Assembly (NCBI RefSeq): GCF_003014615.1
Contig: NZ_PYGI01000011.1
Location: 62,001 to 126,000, forward strand
Reading direction: 5' to 3'
Origin: Marinobacterium halophilum
GTDB taxonomy: Bacteria; Pseudomonadota; Gammaproteobacteria; Pseudomonadales; Balneatricaceae
Length of the DNA: 64,000 bases
The notes beneath the pieces are model-generated. The model saw only the letters and a list, made by a program, of their open reading frames with translations, made no database searches and was not told the DNA's origin. Of this stretch, positions 35,070 through 46,351 are shown piece after piece. The translations under genes were made by a program, and so were the position numbers. The stretch's first letter is position 1, and the number at the start of each line of letters is the position of its first letter.

Positions 35070-36614
35070 ATGCAGCAACTGAATCCTTCTGAGATCAGCG
35101 AGATTCTCAAGAAGCGCATCGAAAAACTCGACGTGTCTTCTGAAGCCCGTAATGAGGGCACCATCGTCAGCGTATCCGATGGTATTATCCTGATCCACGG
35201 TCTTGCCGATGTTATGTACGGCGAGATGATCGAATTCCCGGGTGGCGTCTACGGTATGGCGCTTAACCTGGAACGCGACTCTGTTGGCGCCGTAGTACTG
35301 GGCGATTACCAGAGTCTGGTAGAGGGCATGACTGCCCGTTGTACCGGCCGTATTCTTGAAGTACCGGTAGGTCCGGAACTGCTCGGTCGCGTCGTTGACG
35401 CCCTGGGTAACCCGATCGACGGTAAAGGTCCGGTCGAAACCAAACTGACCGACGCCGTTGAAAAAGTGGCGCCGGGTGTTATCGCACGTCAGTCCGTTGA
35501 TCAGCCGGTGCAGACCGGTCTGAAAGCGATTGATGCGATGGTACCGGTAGGCCGTGGCCAGCGTGAGCTGATCATCGGTGACCGTCAGATCGGTAAGACC
35601 GCGATTGCGATCGATGCGATCATCAACCAGAAAGGTACCGGCATCAAGTGTATCTATGTTGCGATCGGACAGAAGCAGTCCACTATCGCCAACGTAGTAC
35701 GCAAGCTGGAAGAACACGGCGCAATGGATCACACCATTGTTGTCGCTGCTGGCGCTGCCGATCCGGCTGCCATGCAGTATCTTGCGCCGTATGGCGGCTG
35801 TGCCATGGGTGAATACTTCCGTGACCGCGGTGAAGACGCACTGATCATCTATGATGATTTGACCAAGCAGGCATGGGCGTATCGTCAGATCTCCCTGCTG
35901 CTGCGCCGTCCGCCGGGCCGTGAAGCTTACCCGGGTGACGTGTTCTATTTGCACTCCCGTCTGCTGGAACGTGCTGCGCGCGTTAACGCCGACTACGTTG
36001 AAGCGTTCACCAATGGTGAAGTCAAGGGCAAGACTGGCTCCCTGACTGCGCTGCCGGTTATCGAAACTCAGGGCGGTGACGTCTCTGCATTCGTACCGAC
36101 CAACGTAATCTCCATCACCGATGGTCAGATCTTCCTGGAAGCTGACCTGTTCAACTCGGGTGTTCGTCCTGCGATCAACGCAGGTCTGTCCGTATCTCGA
36201 GTGGGTGGTGCTGCTCAGACCAAGATCATCAAGAAGTTGGGTGGTGGTGTACGTCTGGCATTGGCGCAGTATCGTGAGCTGGCAGCATTTGCCCAGTTCG
36301 CATCTGACCTGGATGACGCTACTCGTTCACAGCTGGAACATGGTCAGGCCGTGACCGAGCTGATGAAGCAGAAACAGTACTCTCCGATGTCCGTCGCCGA
36401 GATGGGTCTGAGCCTGTACGCTGCCAACGAAGGCTTCCTGAAGGGTGTTGAGCTGAACAAGATCGGTGCATTCGAAGCAGCCCTGATCGCCTACTTCAAC
36501 AGCGAACATGCTGACTTGATGGCGAAAGTGAACGTGAAAGGCGATTACAACGACGAAATCGCGGCTCAGTTCAAGGCTGGCATCGAGAAGTTCAAGTCTA
36601 CCCAAACTTGGTAA
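35070..36614 (+). CDS. atpA: ATP synthase F1 subunit alpha
   Basis: Alpha is the non-catalytic nucleotide-binding subunit of F1 (three copies). The 514-residue protein has a Walker A motif [15 protein letters not shown] near residue 170. The family signature [17 protein letters not shown] is near 365, with the conserved arginine finger in SVSRVG. It ends KFKSTQTW. A strong stem-loop lies between its stop and atpG. Confidence 0.99.
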   Translation: MQQLNPSEISEILKKRIEKLDVSSEARNEGTIVSVSDGIILIHGLADVMYGEMIEFPGGVYGMALNLERDSVGAVVLGDYQSLVEGMTARCTGRILEVPVGPELLGRVVDALGNPIDGKGPVETKLTDAVEKVAPGVIARQSVDQPVQTGLKAIDAMVPVGRGQRELIIGDRQIGKTAIAIDAIINQKGTGIKCIYVAIGQKQSTIANVVRKLEEHGAMDHTIVVAAGAADPAAMQYLAPYGGCAMGEYFRDRGEDALIIYDDLTKQAWAYRQISLLLRRPPGREAYPGDVFYLHSRLLERAARVNADYVEAFTNGEVKGKTGSLTALPVIETQGGDVSAFVPTNVISITDGQIFLEADLFNSGVRPAINAGLSVSRVGGAAQTKIIKKLGGGVRLALAQYRELAAFAQFASDLDDATRSQLEHGQAVTELMKQKQYSPMSVAEMGLSLYAANEGFLKGVELNKIGAFEAALIAYFNSEHADLMAKVNVKGDYNDEIAAQFKAGIEKFKSTQTW

Positions 36615-36632
36615 TTACTCGTCAGAGTAGGC

Positions 36633-36661
36633 GGCCGTTCGGGGTTTCCCCGCTCGGCCGG
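36633..36661 (+). other. Intercistronic stem-loop between atpA and atpG
   Basis: CGGCCG (36633-36638) pairs with CGGCCG (36656-36661) and CGGGG pairs with CCCCG around a TTT loop, with a 2-by-2 internal mismatch. There is no T-run. It may set alpha:gamma expression, since gamma is needed in one third the amount of alpha. Confidence 0.55.
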
Positions 36662-36690
36662 ACACTGAGTCAAGTTTAATAGGCGGAACT

Positions 36691-37554
36691 ATGGCAGTCG
36701 GAAAAGAGATCAAGACGCAGATTGCGAGTATCGGCAGCACGCGCAAAATCACCAGCGCCATGGAAATGGTTGCTGCGTCGAAGATGCGTAAGGCGCAGGA
36801 TCGCATGCAGTCTTCCCGTCCGTACGCCCGCAGTATCCAAGGTGTGATTCAGCATCTGGCGAAAGCCAATCCTGAATACCATCACCTGTATATGCAGGAG
36901 CGTGAGGTCAAGCGGGTCGGTTTCATCGTTGTAGCGACCGATCGTGGCCTCTGCGGCGGCTTGAACGTGAATGCGTTCAAGGCAGCAGTAAGCACCATGA
37001 AGGGGTTCCATGAGCAGAATGTCGAAGTCGACGTCTGCGCACTGGGCGCCAAGGCAATCACCTTCTTCCGTAACTTCGGCGGTAACGTCGTCGCTGCGAA
37101 AGGCGGCCTCGGCGATGCGCCGGAGCTGGAGCAGCTGATCGGTTCGGTCAAGGTGATGCTGGATGCTTACGAGGAAGGCAAGCTGGATCGTCTGTTCATC
37201 GTGTCTAACGACTTCGTGAACACCATGACCCAGAAGCCGACCGTTGAGCAGCTGTTGCCGCTGAAAGCGGAAGACAATGATGAGACGCTCAACCACCATT
37301 GGGACTATCTGTATGAACCGGATGCAAAAGAGCTGTTGAACGGCTTGCTGACGCGTTACATCGAGTCCCTGGTCTATCAGGCCGTGGTTGAGAACAATGC
37401 CTGTGAGCAGGCAGCCCGTATGCTGGCGATGAAGAACGCAACTGATAACGCCGGCGACCTGATCGATGAGCTGCAGTTGGTATACAACAAAGCCCGTCAG
37501 GCGGCGATTACTCAGGAAATATCCGAGATCGTCAGTGGTGCTGCTGCTGTTTGA
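36691..37554 (+). CDS. atpG: ATP synthase F1 subunit gamma
   Basis: Gamma is the central rotor shaft. The 287-residue protein shows both terminal helices of the coiled coil: the N-terminal [20 protein letters not shown] with [11 protein letters not shown], and the C-terminal [20 protein letters not shown]. The segment [14 protein letters not shown] near residue 85 is the family signature. Length equals E. coli (287). Confidence 0.99.
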   Translation: MAVGKEIKTQIASIGSTRKITSAMEMVAASKMRKAQDRMQSSRPYARSIQGVIQHLAKANPEYHHLYMQEREVKRVGFIVVATDRGLCGGLNVNAFKAAVSTMKGFHEQNVEVDVCALGAKAITFFRNFGGNVVAAKGGLGDAPELEQLIGSVKVMLDAYEEGKLDRLFIVSNDFVNTMTQKPTVEQLLPLKAEDNDETLNHHWDYLYEPDAKELLNGLLTRYIESLVYQAVVENNACEQAARMLAMKNATDNAGDLIDELQLVYNKARQAAITQEISEIVSGAAAV

Positions 37555-37579
37555 TGCAGTGAACAGGTTTACATGTTAA

Positions 37580-38968
<1,389 letters not shown>

Positions 38969-39001
38969 GTTCCAAGCGGAACCTTTTAAGAGGTAATCAA
39001 G

Positions 39002-39427
39002 ATGGCTATGACTGTTCATTGTGACATCGTAAGTGCCGAAGAAGAGATTTTCTCTGGCCTGATCGAGTTCGTCTCCGTGACAGGTAGCCTGGGTGATCTG
39101 GGTGTATACCCGGGTCACGCTCCGCTTCTGACGGAACTGAAACCAGGCCCTGTCGAGCTGCGCAAGCAGGGCGGTGAGGAAGATGTATTCTACGTCTCCG
39201 GTGGCTTCATCGAAGTCCAGCCGCACAAAGTGACAGTGCTTGCTGATACCGCACTGCACGCGGGTGATCTGAGTGAAGCTGCAGCACTTGAAGCCCAGAA
39301 GCATGCCGAGCATGCAATGGCCGACAAGACCGGCGAGTTTGAATACTCCCGCGCTGCGGCTCAGCTGGCTGAGGCTGCTGCCCAGCTTCGCACCTTGCAG
39401 CAGATTCGTCGCAAAGCCGGCAAGTAA
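39002..39427 (+). CDS. atpC: ATP synthase F1 subunit epsilon
   Basis: Epsilon couples the rotor to the c-ring and can inhibit ATP hydrolysis through its C-terminal helices. The 141-residue protein has the N-terminal beta-sandwich ([35 protein letters not shown]). An Ala-rich two-helix C-terminus follows ([10 protein letters not shown] ... [16 protein letters not shown]). It is the last gene of the operon, followed by a terminator. Confidence 0.98.
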   Translation: MAMTVHCDIVSAEEEIFSGLIEFVSVTGSLGDLGVYPGHAPLLTELKPGPVELRKQGGEEDVFYVSGGFIEVQPHKVTVLADTALHAGDLSEAAALEAQKHAEHAMADKTGEFEYSRAAAQLAEAAAQLRTLQQIRRKAGK

Positions 39428-39446
39428 AACAGCCGGTGCGACAACT

Positions 39447-39474
39447 AAAAAGCAGCCTTCGGGCTGCTTTTTTT
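39447..39474 (+). terminator. Rho-independent terminator of the atp operon
   Basis: An 11-base-pair stem (AAAAAGCAGCC with GGCTGCTTTTT) with a TTCG tetraloop merges into an eight-T run. A-rich flanks on the left also let it act for the convergent minus-strand regulator gene ending at 39479. Confidence 0.92.
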
Positions 39475-39478
39475 GTGT

Positions 39479-40228
39479 CTACAGCAACCCCCACAACGTA
39501 TTGAAGATGATCTGCTGGGCACCGGCGACTTCGCGCGAGTCGATCACCACGGCGGTGGGATAGTTGTCGGAGGCCAGTGAGATGATCGCGCAGCGGGGCG
39601 GGTAGATGGCGATATAGGCGGCATCGACCGGGCCTTCGGTGCGAATCCATTTGCGCTCCGAGTACTCGGCACTTTCACCGCCTTCACCGATGGCAATCGC
39701 GCGCACGCGGATCTTGCGTGCCACCCGTTGGGCGGTAAAGTTGGGAAAGGGGCGGTAGAGCAGAGGCCGGATCGGCTTCGATGAGAACACCGAGTAGACA
39801 GGATCTTCCTGTTCGCCCACACGGTTGAGAATATCGCGCAGTACCTGTTCGATACCGGCATCGCCTTCATAAAATTCCACGTTAGCGACACTGAAGTCCG
39901 GTTTCAGATGGTGCAGGTCGGGGATCACCGACGTTTTCAGCTGATCGATCGCCTTGTCCAGCTGCTCGCGCCGGGCATCGGCCAGTTGCAACAGCACTTC
40001 AGGCTCCCGTGCCGAGAAGTAGCGGCGCTTGCCCTTGGGCAGATAGGTGACAATGCCACGTTGCTGCAAACTCTTCAGGCACTCATAGGTACTGCCGCGA
40101 TTGACAGCAGCACGTTCAGCTATGGTTCGAATAGCACTGGGGCCTAATGCCAGCAATGCCTTGTAAATACGGACGTCGCGCTCGCTCAAACCGAGCTGGT
40201 CAAAAATCATCTGCTGCATATTTGTCAT
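39479..40228 (-). CDS. TrmB-family transcriptional regulator
   Basis: The 249-residue protein begins with a TrmB-type winged helix: GLSERDVRIYKALLALGPSA, then RTIAERAAVNRGSTYECLKS (recognition helix), then RGIVTYLPKGKRRYFSA (wing). A coiled segment (residues 75-105) follows. The C-terminal domain of about 140 residues is probably for ligand sensing. TrmB proteins in archaea sense sugars; the ligand here is unknown. The gene diverges from glmU across 112 bases, so it may control glmUS. Pseudomonas has the DeoR-type GlmR at this locus instead. The start (40228) has no clear ribosome site; an ATG at 40219 is an alternative. Confidence 0.85.
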   Translation of the reverse strand: MTNMQQMIFDQLGLSERDVRIYKALLALGPSAIRTIAERAAVNRGSTYECLKSLQQRGIVTYLPKGKRRYFSAREPEVLLQLADARREQLDKAIDQLKTSVIPDLHHLKPDFSVANVEFYEGDAGIEQVLRDILNRVGEQEDPVYSVFSSKPIRPLLYRPFPNFTAQRVARKIRVRAIAIGEGGESAEYSERKWIRTEGPVDAAYIAIYPPRCAIISLASDNYPTAVVIDSREVAGAQQIIFNTLWGLL

Positions 40229-40340
40229 TTTTTCTGTGACAATTAGTCTTGATTGAAACCGAGTATACGCTAAAGTTTCGCGCAATCTATCAGCTAACGG
40301 TCGTACAGGCTGCGACGCGATATCAGGACTTCGAAACACG

Positions 40341-41708
40341 ATGAAAACGGATGTGGTAATTCTGGCTGCCGGACAGGGCAGTCGCATGAAATCGGCCCTG
40401 CCCAAGGTGATGCACCGTCTGGCTGGCAAGCCCATGTTGCAGCATGTGATTGACAGTGCACAGGGGCTGGCCCCGGAAGGTCTGCATGTGGTGATCGGCC
40501 ATGGCGGCGAACAGGTCGAGCAGGCTATGGAAGGGCAGACACTGAACTTCGTTTGGCAGCACGAACAGTTGGGCACGGGCCATGCGGTGGCCCAGGCGAT
40601 GCCGCAGATTGGGGCGGACTCGGTCGTATTGGTGCTGTACGGTGATGTCCCGCTGACGCGTGCGGACACGCTTGAGCAGCTGACCCGCATTGCCGCGCAT
40701 GGCGATCTGGGTCTGTTGACGGTGACGCTGGATGACCCGACCGGTTATGGCCGGATCATCCGCAATGCGGTCGGTGATGTGGTGGCGATTGTCGAGCACA
40801 AGGATGCGACCGAACAGGAAAAACTGGTGCGCGAGGTCAATACCGGCATTCTGGCGCTGCCGGCGGCTGCACTGCATGACTGGTTACCGCGTTTGTCGGC
40901 CGACAATGCCCAGGGCGAATACTACCTGACCGATGTGATTGCGATGGCAGCGGAAGAGGGCATGCGTGTACGTGCCATCCAGCCCGAGGCCGAGCAGGAA
41001 GTGCAGGGCGTCAATAACCGTCTGCAGCTGGCGCAGCTGGAACGCTGGTATCAGCGTCAGCATGCCGATCTATTGATGGCTGCCGGTGCCACATTGGCCG
41101 ATCCTGCCCGTATCGACGTGCGTGGTGAACTGAGCGTGGGTCAGGATGTCCTGATCGATATCAACACGATCTTTGAAGGCGAGGTGCTTCTGGGCGAAGG
41201 TGTTGAAATCGGTGCCAACTGCATCATTCGCAACGCCCGTATTGGTGCCGGTACCCGAGTCGATGCCAACTCCATCATCGATGGTGCCGTGGTCGCCGAA
41301 AATGCCCAAATCGGTCCTTTCGCGCGTTTGCGTCCGGGGACTGAAATGGCCGCGGGCAGCAAAGTGGGCAACTTTGTCGAAACCAAGAAAGCGGTAATCG
41401 GCAAAGGTTCCAAGATCAATCATCTGAGCTATATCGGTGATGCCGAGATCGGTGCAGAGGTGAATGTGGGGGCTGGTACCATCACCTGCAATTATGATGG
41501 CGTCAACAAGTCGCTGACTCGCATCGGTGATGGCGCCTTCATCGGTTCCAACAGCTCGCTGGTCGCACCGGTGGAGATCGGAGCCGGTGCGACGGTCGGA
41601 GCAGGCTCTACCATTACCAAAACCGTGGCCGATGACCAGCTCGCCGTGGCCCGTGGCAAACAGGTCAATCTCGATAACTGGGCGCGCCCGCAGAAAAAAG
41701 GATCCTGA
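40341..41708 (+). CDS. glmU: Bifunctional N-acetylglucosamine-1-phosphate uridyltransferase / glucosamine-1-phosphate acetyltransferase
   Basis: GlmU makes UDP-GlcNAc in two steps, for peptidoglycan and LPS. The 455-residue protein has the N-terminal uridyltransferase domain, with VILAAGQGSRMKSALPKVMH and LYGDVPLTRADTL. From about residue 250 there is a left-handed beta-helix of hexapeptide repeats (for example GVEIGANCIIRNARIGAGT) and the acetyl-CoA-binding end KVGNFVETKKAVIGKGSKIN. It is followed by glmS after 2 bases, so successive steps share a transcript. Confidence 0.98.
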   Translation: MKTDVVILAAGQGSRMKSALPKVMHRLAGKPMLQHVIDSAQGLAPEGLHVVIGHGGEQVEQAMEGQTLNFVWQHEQLGTGHAVAQAMPQIGADSVVLVLYGDVPLTRADTLEQLTRIAAHGDLGLLTVTLDDPTGYGRIIRNAVGDVVAIVEHKDATEQEKLVREVNTGILALPAAALHDWLPRLSADNAQGEYYLTDVIAMAAEEGMRVRAIQPEAEQEVQGVNNRLQLAQLERWYQRQHADLLMAAGATLADPARIDVRGELSVGQDVLIDINTIFEGEVLLGEGVEIGANCIIRNARIGAGTRVDANSIIDGAVVAENAQIGPFARLRPGTEMAAGSKVGNFVETKKAVIGKGSKINHLSYIGDAEIGAEVNVGAGTITCNYDGVNKSLTRIGDGAFIGSNSSLVAPVEIGAGATVGAGSTITKTVADDQLAVARGKQVNLDNWARPQKKGS

Positions 41709-41710
41709 GC

Positions 41711-43537
41711 ATGTGTGGAATTGTAGGTGCCATTGCGGCACGCCCGGTAGCCGGAATCCTGTTGGAAGGTTTGCGTCGTCTTGAATACCGTGGTTATGAC
41801 TCGGCCGGCATGGCCGTGCTGGATCAGGGCCAGATCAGTCGCTTGCGCCGCATCGGCAAGGTGCAGGCGCTGGCCGATGCCTGCGAGCAGCAGCCGCTGG
41901 CGGGTCATCTTGGCATCGCCCACACGCGCTGGGCCACCCACGGCAAACCGTCGGAGCAGAATGCCCATCCGCATATGTCCGGTGAGCGTCTGGCCGTGGT
42001 GCATAACGGCATCATTGAAAACTTCGAACCGCTCAAGCGCGATCTGCAGCAGCAGGGCTACACCTTTACCTCAGAGACCGATACCGAGGTGGTCGCGCAC
42101 CTGTTGGACCAAGAGTTGCAGCACGGTTTGACGCTGGTCGAGGCACTGCGCCAGACCATGACGCAGCTGGAAGGTGCGTTTGCGCTGGGCGTGATTCATG
42201 CCGACCTGCCGGAACAGCTGCTGACCGCTCGCAAGGGCAGTCCGCTGGTCATCGGCGTGGGGATTGGTGAGAACTTCATCGCCTCCGACCAGTTGGCCCT
42301 GTTGCCGGTAACCGACCGCTTCATGTTTCTTGAAGATGGCGATATTGCGGTGCTGGAAGCGGATCAGATCCGGGTACTGGATGCACAGGGGCAGGCAGTC
42401 GAACGTGCCGTTACCACGTTTGAACATGGCCAGGCCAGTGCGGAGAAGGGCGAATTCCGCCACTTCATGCTCAAGGAGATTTATGAGCAACCGCGGGTCA
42501 TGCAGGCAGTGCTGGAAGGGCGCGTTGCCTCCGGCCATCTGCTGGAGCAGGCGTTCGGCAGCGAAGCCAGTGCCATTTTCGACCAGGTTAAACAGGTGCA
42601 GATTGTCGCCTGTGGCACCAGCTACCATGCCGGTATGGTAGCCAAGTACTGGATTGAGGAGCTGGTCGGCATTCCCTGCATGGTGGAAGTGGCCAGCGAG
42701 TTCCGCTACCGCCCGGTTGTGCTGCCTGAAGGCACATTATTGCTGACGTTGTCGCAGTCCGGCGAGACGGCCGACAGTCTGGCGGCGCTGCGCGAAGTGA
42801 AAGACCGAGTGTTGGCAACGCTGGCGATCTGCAACGTACCGGGCAGCTCGCTGGTGCGCGAATCGGATATCAGCCTGATGACCAACGCGGGTCCCGAGAT
42901 CGGTGTTGCTTCTACCAAGGCCTTCACCTCCCAGCTGGTCGCGCTGATGTTGACCACCATAGCTTTGGGTCGACGCCATGGTCTGGGCCGCGATAAGGAA
43001 GCGGAACTGATTGCGGCACTGGAACAGTTGCCGGTCCTGCTGCAGCAGCTGCTGGCACTGGATGGCCCGATTGAGGCGATGTCGGCGCACTTTGCCGAGA
43101 AGCATCACGCGCTGTTCCTGGGTCGCAATGTGCTCTACCCGGTAGCGATGGAAGGTGCGCTCAAGCTCAAGGAGATCTCCTATATCCATGCTGAAGCCTA
43201 TCCTGCCGGAGAGCTTAAGCATGGGCCGTTGGCACTGGTGGACAAGGATATGCCGGTGATCGCGGTAGCGCCGCGTAACGGTATGCTCGACAAGCTCAAG
43301 GCCAACCTGCAGGAAGTACGTGCTCGTGGCGGTGAGCTGTTCGTGTTTGCCGGTTGCGAGGAAAGCATCCAGCCGGAAGAGGGCGTACACGTGATCCATC
43401 TGCCCGCCATGCCTCAGGTGCTGGACCCGATTGCGTTCACGCTGCCGTTGCAGCTGCTGTCCTACCATGTGGCGGTGCTCAAGGGCACCGATGTGGATCA
43501 GCCGCGCAACCTGGCCAAGAGTGTGACGGTAGAATAA
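41711..43537 (+). CDS. glmS: Glutamine-fructose-6-phosphate aminotransferase (isomerizing)
   Basis: GlmS makes glucosamine-6-phosphate from fructose-6-phosphate and glutamine. The 608-residue protein has the N-terminal glutaminase with nucleophile Cys2 (MCGIVGAIA), then RLEYRGYDSAGMA and HTRWATHG. Two SIS domains follow (CGTSYHAGMVAKYW; TLSQSGETADSLAALREVK; EIGVASTKAFTSQL). It ends NLAKSVTVE, the family ending. Length equals E. coli (609). No glmS ribozyme is expected or seen. Confidence 0.98.
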   Translation: MCGIVGAIAARPVAGILLEGLRRLEYRGYDSAGMAVLDQGQISRLRRIGKVQALADACEQQPLAGHLGIAHTRWATHGKPSEQNAHPHMSGERLAVVHNGIIENFEPLKRDLQQQGYTFTSETDTEVVAHLLDQELQHGLTLVEALRQTMTQLEGAFALGVIHADLPEQLLTARKGSPLVIGVGIGENFIASDQLALLPVTDRFMFLEDGDIAVLEADQIRVLDAQGQAVERAVTTFEHGQASAEKGEFRHFMLKEIYEQPRVMQAVLEGRVASGHLLEQAFGSEASAIFDQVKQVQIVACGTSYHAGMVAKYWIEELVGIPCMVEVASEFRYRPVVLPEGTLLLTLSQSGETADSLAALREVKDRVLATLAICNVPGSSLVRESDISLMTNAGPEIGVASTKAFTSQLVALMLTTIALGRRHGLGRDKEAELIAALEQLPVLLQQLLALDGPIEAMSAHFAEKHHALFLGRNVLYPVAMEGALKLKEISYIHAEAYPAGELKHGPLALVDKDMPVIAVAPRNGMLDKLKANLQEVRARGGELFVFAGCEESIQPEEGVHVIHLPAMPQVLDPIAFTLPLQLLSYHVAVLKGTDVDQPRNLAKSVTVE

Positions 43538-43549
43538 ACGGAGACTCCC

Positions 43550-43569
43550 GCTGTGCCATTCGGCACAGC
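43550..43569. terminator. Hairpin between glmS and the convergent sensor-kinase gene
   Basis: A perfect 8-base-pair stem (GCTGTGCC with GGCACAGC) with an ATTC loop lies 12 bases beyond glmS. An alternative outer pairing (CCCGCTG with CAGCGGG at 43577-43583) is possible. There is no T-run; termination in either direction is plausible but unproven. Confidence 0.4.
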
Positions 43570-43575
43570 TGTCCC

Positions 43576-45000
43576 TCAGCGGGTCGTTGGGCCTGACTGG
43601 GCCGGGTCGGTCATGGCCTCGGCTGTTGGCGTGACACCGTTGGTCGGTAGTACCAGCACGAACCAGGTGCCCCGCTCACTGCTATTGACCCGGACACGGC
43701 CGCCGTGCAGCTGCAGGATCGAACGTACGATGGACAAACCCAGGCCACCGCAGTCACCGGTCTGGGCCCGAGCCGGGTCGCAGCGGTAAAAGCGTTCGAA
43801 CAGCCGTGGCAGGTGCTCGGCCGCAATCGGTGTGCCCAAATTGTGTACCCCGATCTCCAGCCGGTCTTCCAGCTGCTGGCTGGTAATACTGATCGGGCTG
43901 TTGGCTTCGCCGTAACGCAGGGCGTTGGCGATCAAGTTGGCCAGTGCGCGGCGCAGCAACTCCTCATCGGCGAGCAGCCAGCCTTCGGTCTGATTGACCA
44001 GCTGCATGCCGCTGTCCTCGGCCATGCCTTCAAAATACTCACACAGCTGTTCGACCAGCGCATGCAGGTCTACTCGGGTCAGGTTGACTGATGCCTGCGG
44101 CTGTTCGGTCCGTGCCAGAAACAGCATGCTGTCGATCATCCGCGCCAGCCGTTCATACTCTTCCTGATTGGAGGCCAGCAGGCTTTGATATTCCTCTTCA
44201 CTGCGCGAGCGGCGCAGGGTTTGCTGGGTCTGCCCCATGAGGTTGCTGAGCGGGGTACGCATTTCGTGGGCCAGGTCTTCAGAGAAGCGTGACAGCTGGG
44301 CAAAGCCATCCTCCAGTCGAGCCAGCATCAGATTCAACGCGCGGCTCAGGGTGCGTAGTTCGCTGACCTGCTGCTCGTCATCAAGGCGAAGGTACAGATG
44401 CTGTACGTCGATGGCCGCTGCCCGCTTGGCCAGTCGCCGTACCGGTCGCAGCGCCCGCTGGCTGACCAGCCAGCCCAGCAGAAATGCCAGCAGGGCTCCG
44501 GCGGCCAGGGCAATCCCGAGCTTCAGCCGGTATGCGGCCAGCATCTGGTTGCGCTCGGTGAGCACCTTGCCGGCAATCAGCGTGACCGGCTGCGTATCCC
44601 GCTGTACGTGTATCCACGCCAGCCGTGCCGGTTCTGCCCCTGTGGTATCAATGAGCTGGACATGGTCGGCTTCCGGCAGGGGCGGGATATGCAGCTGGGT
44701 CGGGTTGATCTCGATCAGTACCTGTTGGCGTTCGTCCAGCATCAACAGCAGACTCTCCTGGTTACCCAGCATATTACTGTACAGATGCGGCCGCTGGCGC
44801 AGGACTTCGATGCTGTCACTGTCATCCAGTAGCGCGCGCATGCGTTCGAGTCGACCAAGCAGGGCCTGGTCATCGCGCCAGACAATCTCTTTCTGCAGTG
44901 ATTGATACAGGTAGAAGCCGATGGCCCCCAGCACCAGCGTGCTGACCAGTGCGAACAGCAGTGCCAGGCGCAGGCTCAATGCCCGTGGCCAGGGGCTCAT
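43576..45000 (-). CDS. Membrane sensor histidine kinase (CusS/HprS-type)
   Basis: The 474-residue protein has a first membrane helix (residues 10-32), a periplasmic loop of about 130 residues, and a second helix near 165-185. HAMP follows ([18 protein letters not shown]), then the H-box [18 protein letters not shown] with the phospho-His. The ATPase boxes are [10 protein letters not shown] (N), [13 protein letters not shown] (F) and [12 protein letters not shown] (G). The architecture is that of heavy-metal sensors (CusS, IrlS) and HprS. The periplasmic loop has no cysteine but several methionines (in [22 protein letters not shown]). It overlaps the regulator gene by 4 bases. The neighbouring hiuH favours an HprS-like oxidant or chlorine signal, but copper cannot be excluded. 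Confidence 0.92.
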   Translation of the reverse strand: MSPWPRALSLRLALLFALVSTLVLGAIGFYLYQSLQKEIVWRDDQALLGRLERMRALLDDSDSIEVLRQRPHLYSNMLGNQESLLLMLDERQQVLIEINPTQLHIPPLPEADHVQLIDTTGAEPARLAWIHVQRDTQPVTLIAGKVLTERNQMLAAYRLKLGIALAAGALLAFLLGWLVSQRALRPVRRLAKRAAAIDVQHLYLRLDDEQQVSELRTLSRALNLMLARLEDGFAQLSRFSEDLAHEMRTPLSNLMGQTQQTLRRSRSEEEYQSLLASNQEEYERLARMIDSMLFLARTEQPQASVNLTRVDLHALVEQLCEYFEGMAEDSGMQLVNQTEGWLLADEELLRRALANLIANALRYGEANSPISITSQQLEDRLEIGVHNLGTPIAAEHLPRLFERFYRCDPARAQTGDCGGLGLSIVRSILQLHGGRVRVNSSERGTWFVLVLPTNGVTPTAEAMTDPAQSGPTTR

Positions 45001-45668
45001 GACGGTTGTTCCAGCACATAGCCCATGCCGCGCACGGTCTGGATCAGTTTGATTGGATAGGGGTCGTCGACCTTGGCACGCAGGCGGCGGATGGCGACAT
45101 CCACCACGTTGGTGTCGCTGTCAAAATTCATCTGCCATACCTGGGACGCAATATAGGTACGTGACAGTACTTCACCCTCACGGCTGAGCAGCAGATGGAG
45201 CAGGGCAAATTCCTTGTTGGTCAGATTGATCCGCTCTTCCTGCCGAGTCACGCGGCGGCGCAACAGGTCCAGCTGCAGATCGGCCACTTCAAAGACCGAT
45301 GATTCACGGGCGGGCGCACGGCGCAGCAGGGTACGTACCCGCGCCAGCAGCTCGGCAAAGGAGAAGGGTTTGACCAGGTAATCGTCAGCCCCCAGCTCCA
45401 GCCCCTTGACCCGATCTTCCACCGCATCGCGTGCGGTCAGAAACAGTACCGGTACCTGTGAGGTGCGACGTATGGTCTGCAGCAGTTGCCAGCCGTTCAT
45501 GCCCGGCAGCATCACGTCGAGAATGATCAGATCAAACTCCTCCTCCTGAATCAGGTGTTGGCCGTCCAGGCCGTTCAGCGCTACCGCGACGGTATACCCG
45601 GACTCGCTCAGCCCCTTGAACAGGTAGTCGGCGGTCTTGTGTTCATCTTCTACAACCAGAATGCGCAT
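44997..45668 (-). CDS. OmpR-family response regulator (CusR/HprR-type)
   Basis: The 223-residue protein has a receiver domain: [20 protein letters not shown] with the acidic pair, phospho-acceptor Asp in [14 protein letters not shown], and the [14 protein letters not shown] lysine. A winged-helix DNA-binding domain follows ([48 protein letters not shown]). GGAGAG lies 6 bases upstream of the ATG at 45668; a 26-residue in-frame extension is discarded. It is the first gene of the pair and diverges from the haem-binding-type and hiuH genes, with a palindromic box between. Confidence 0.94.
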   Translation of the reverse strand: MRILVVEDEHKTADYLFKGLSESGYTVAVALNGLDGQHLIQEEEFDLIILDVMLPGMNGWQLLQTIRRTSQVPVLFLTARDAVEDRVKGLELGADDYLVKPFSFAELLARVRTLLRRAPARESSVFEVADLQLDLLRRRVTRQEERINLTNKEFALLHLLLSREGEVLSRTYIASQVWQMNFDSDTNVVDVAIRRLRAKVDDPYPIKLIQTVRGMGYVLEQPS

Positions 45669-45719
45669 ATTGGTCTCTCCACGTGACCTATTAGGGTAAG
45701 CCGATCGGTATCTCGCTTC

Positions 45720-45737
45720 CATTACAAATTGGTCATT
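45720..45737. promoter_or_regulatory. Putative response-regulator box (HprR/CusR-like)
   Basis: The 18 bases CATTACAAATTGGTCATT contain an imperfect inverted repeat (TTACAAA against TGACCAA on the other strand). They match the E. coli HprR/CusR-type box CATTACAAAATTGTAATG, as I recall it, at 14 of 18 positions. The site lies 51 bases upstream of the regulator start and 78 upstream of the divergent gene, well placed to control both. Confidence 0.55.
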
Positions 45738-45815
45738 CAGCGGCAATGAGTTTGACGGGGTCGTGCAGGCATTATGGCTGCCAATTGCTTATCAAGCCCA
45801 CGAACGGAGAACACC

Positions 45816-46316
45816 ATGCTTGCCAAGACTGCACGTCTGACCGCCCTCGGCCTGACCCTCTGCGCTGCCAACGCATTTGCAGCTCCGGCGCTGGTAGAAC
45901 AGCGTCCCGATGTATCCCTGACACTGGCCAATCAGTTGATTGAAGCCACGCTGGATGCCTGCCATCAGGATGACCGTACTGCCGTTGTGGCGGTGGTTGA
46001 TCGCGGTGGCAACCTGGTGGCGTTGCAGCGTGATGACAATGTGGGCCCGCACAACACCCTGGCGGCACAGCGCAAGGCATTTACCTCGCTGTCCACCAAG
46101 AATACCAGCCGTGCACTGTCTGATCTGGCACGTAATACCCCGGATGCCGAAAACCTGAACACGCTGGACGAGTTGCTGCTGCTGGGCGGCGGTGTACCGC
46201 TCAAGGTTGAAGGCCATGTCATTGGTGCGATCGGTGTCGCCGGTGCCAGTGGTGCAGCGATCGATGAAGGTTGCGCGCTGACGGCAATCGATAAAGTGCT
46301 ACCGAAAACCCTTTAA
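45816..46316 (+). CDS. Exported GlcG/HbpS-family haem-binding-type protein
   Basis: The 166-residue protein has a signal peptide (residues 1-23, ending ANAFAAP). A single GlcG/HbpS domain follows: LTLANQLIEATLDACHQ, VVAVVDRGGNLVALQRDDN, LAAQRKAFTSLS, and the C-terminal GHVIGAIGVAGASGAAIDEG. The Streptomyces HbpS protein binds haem and feeds a redox-sensing two-component system, though many members have no known ligand. CGGAGA lies about 8 bases before the start. It is the first gene of a likely operon with hiuH and diverges from a two-component system. I infer a role in oxidant defence or signalling. Confidence 0.85.
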   Translation: MLAKTARLTALGLTLCAANAFAAPALVEQRPDVSLTLANQLIEATLDACHQDDRTAVVAVVDRGGNLVALQRDDNVGPHNTLAAQRKAFTSLSTKNTSRALSDLARNTPDAENLNTLDELLLLGGGVPLKVEGHVIGAIGVAGASGAAIDEGCALTAIDKVLPKTL

Positions 46317-46351
46317 ACGTATCACCCTTTTTCTCTATCAGGAGTTACCAC

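Noticed and set aside
34602-35954. 450-codon open frame opposite atpH-atpA
   Set aside because: Antisense shadow spanning two genes of the ATP synthase operon, which is certain on the plus strand.
45680-45695. CACGTG near the response-regulator start as a third parS
   Set aside because: Only the central hexamer and a few flanking bases match; the GTTTC/GAAAC arms are missing.
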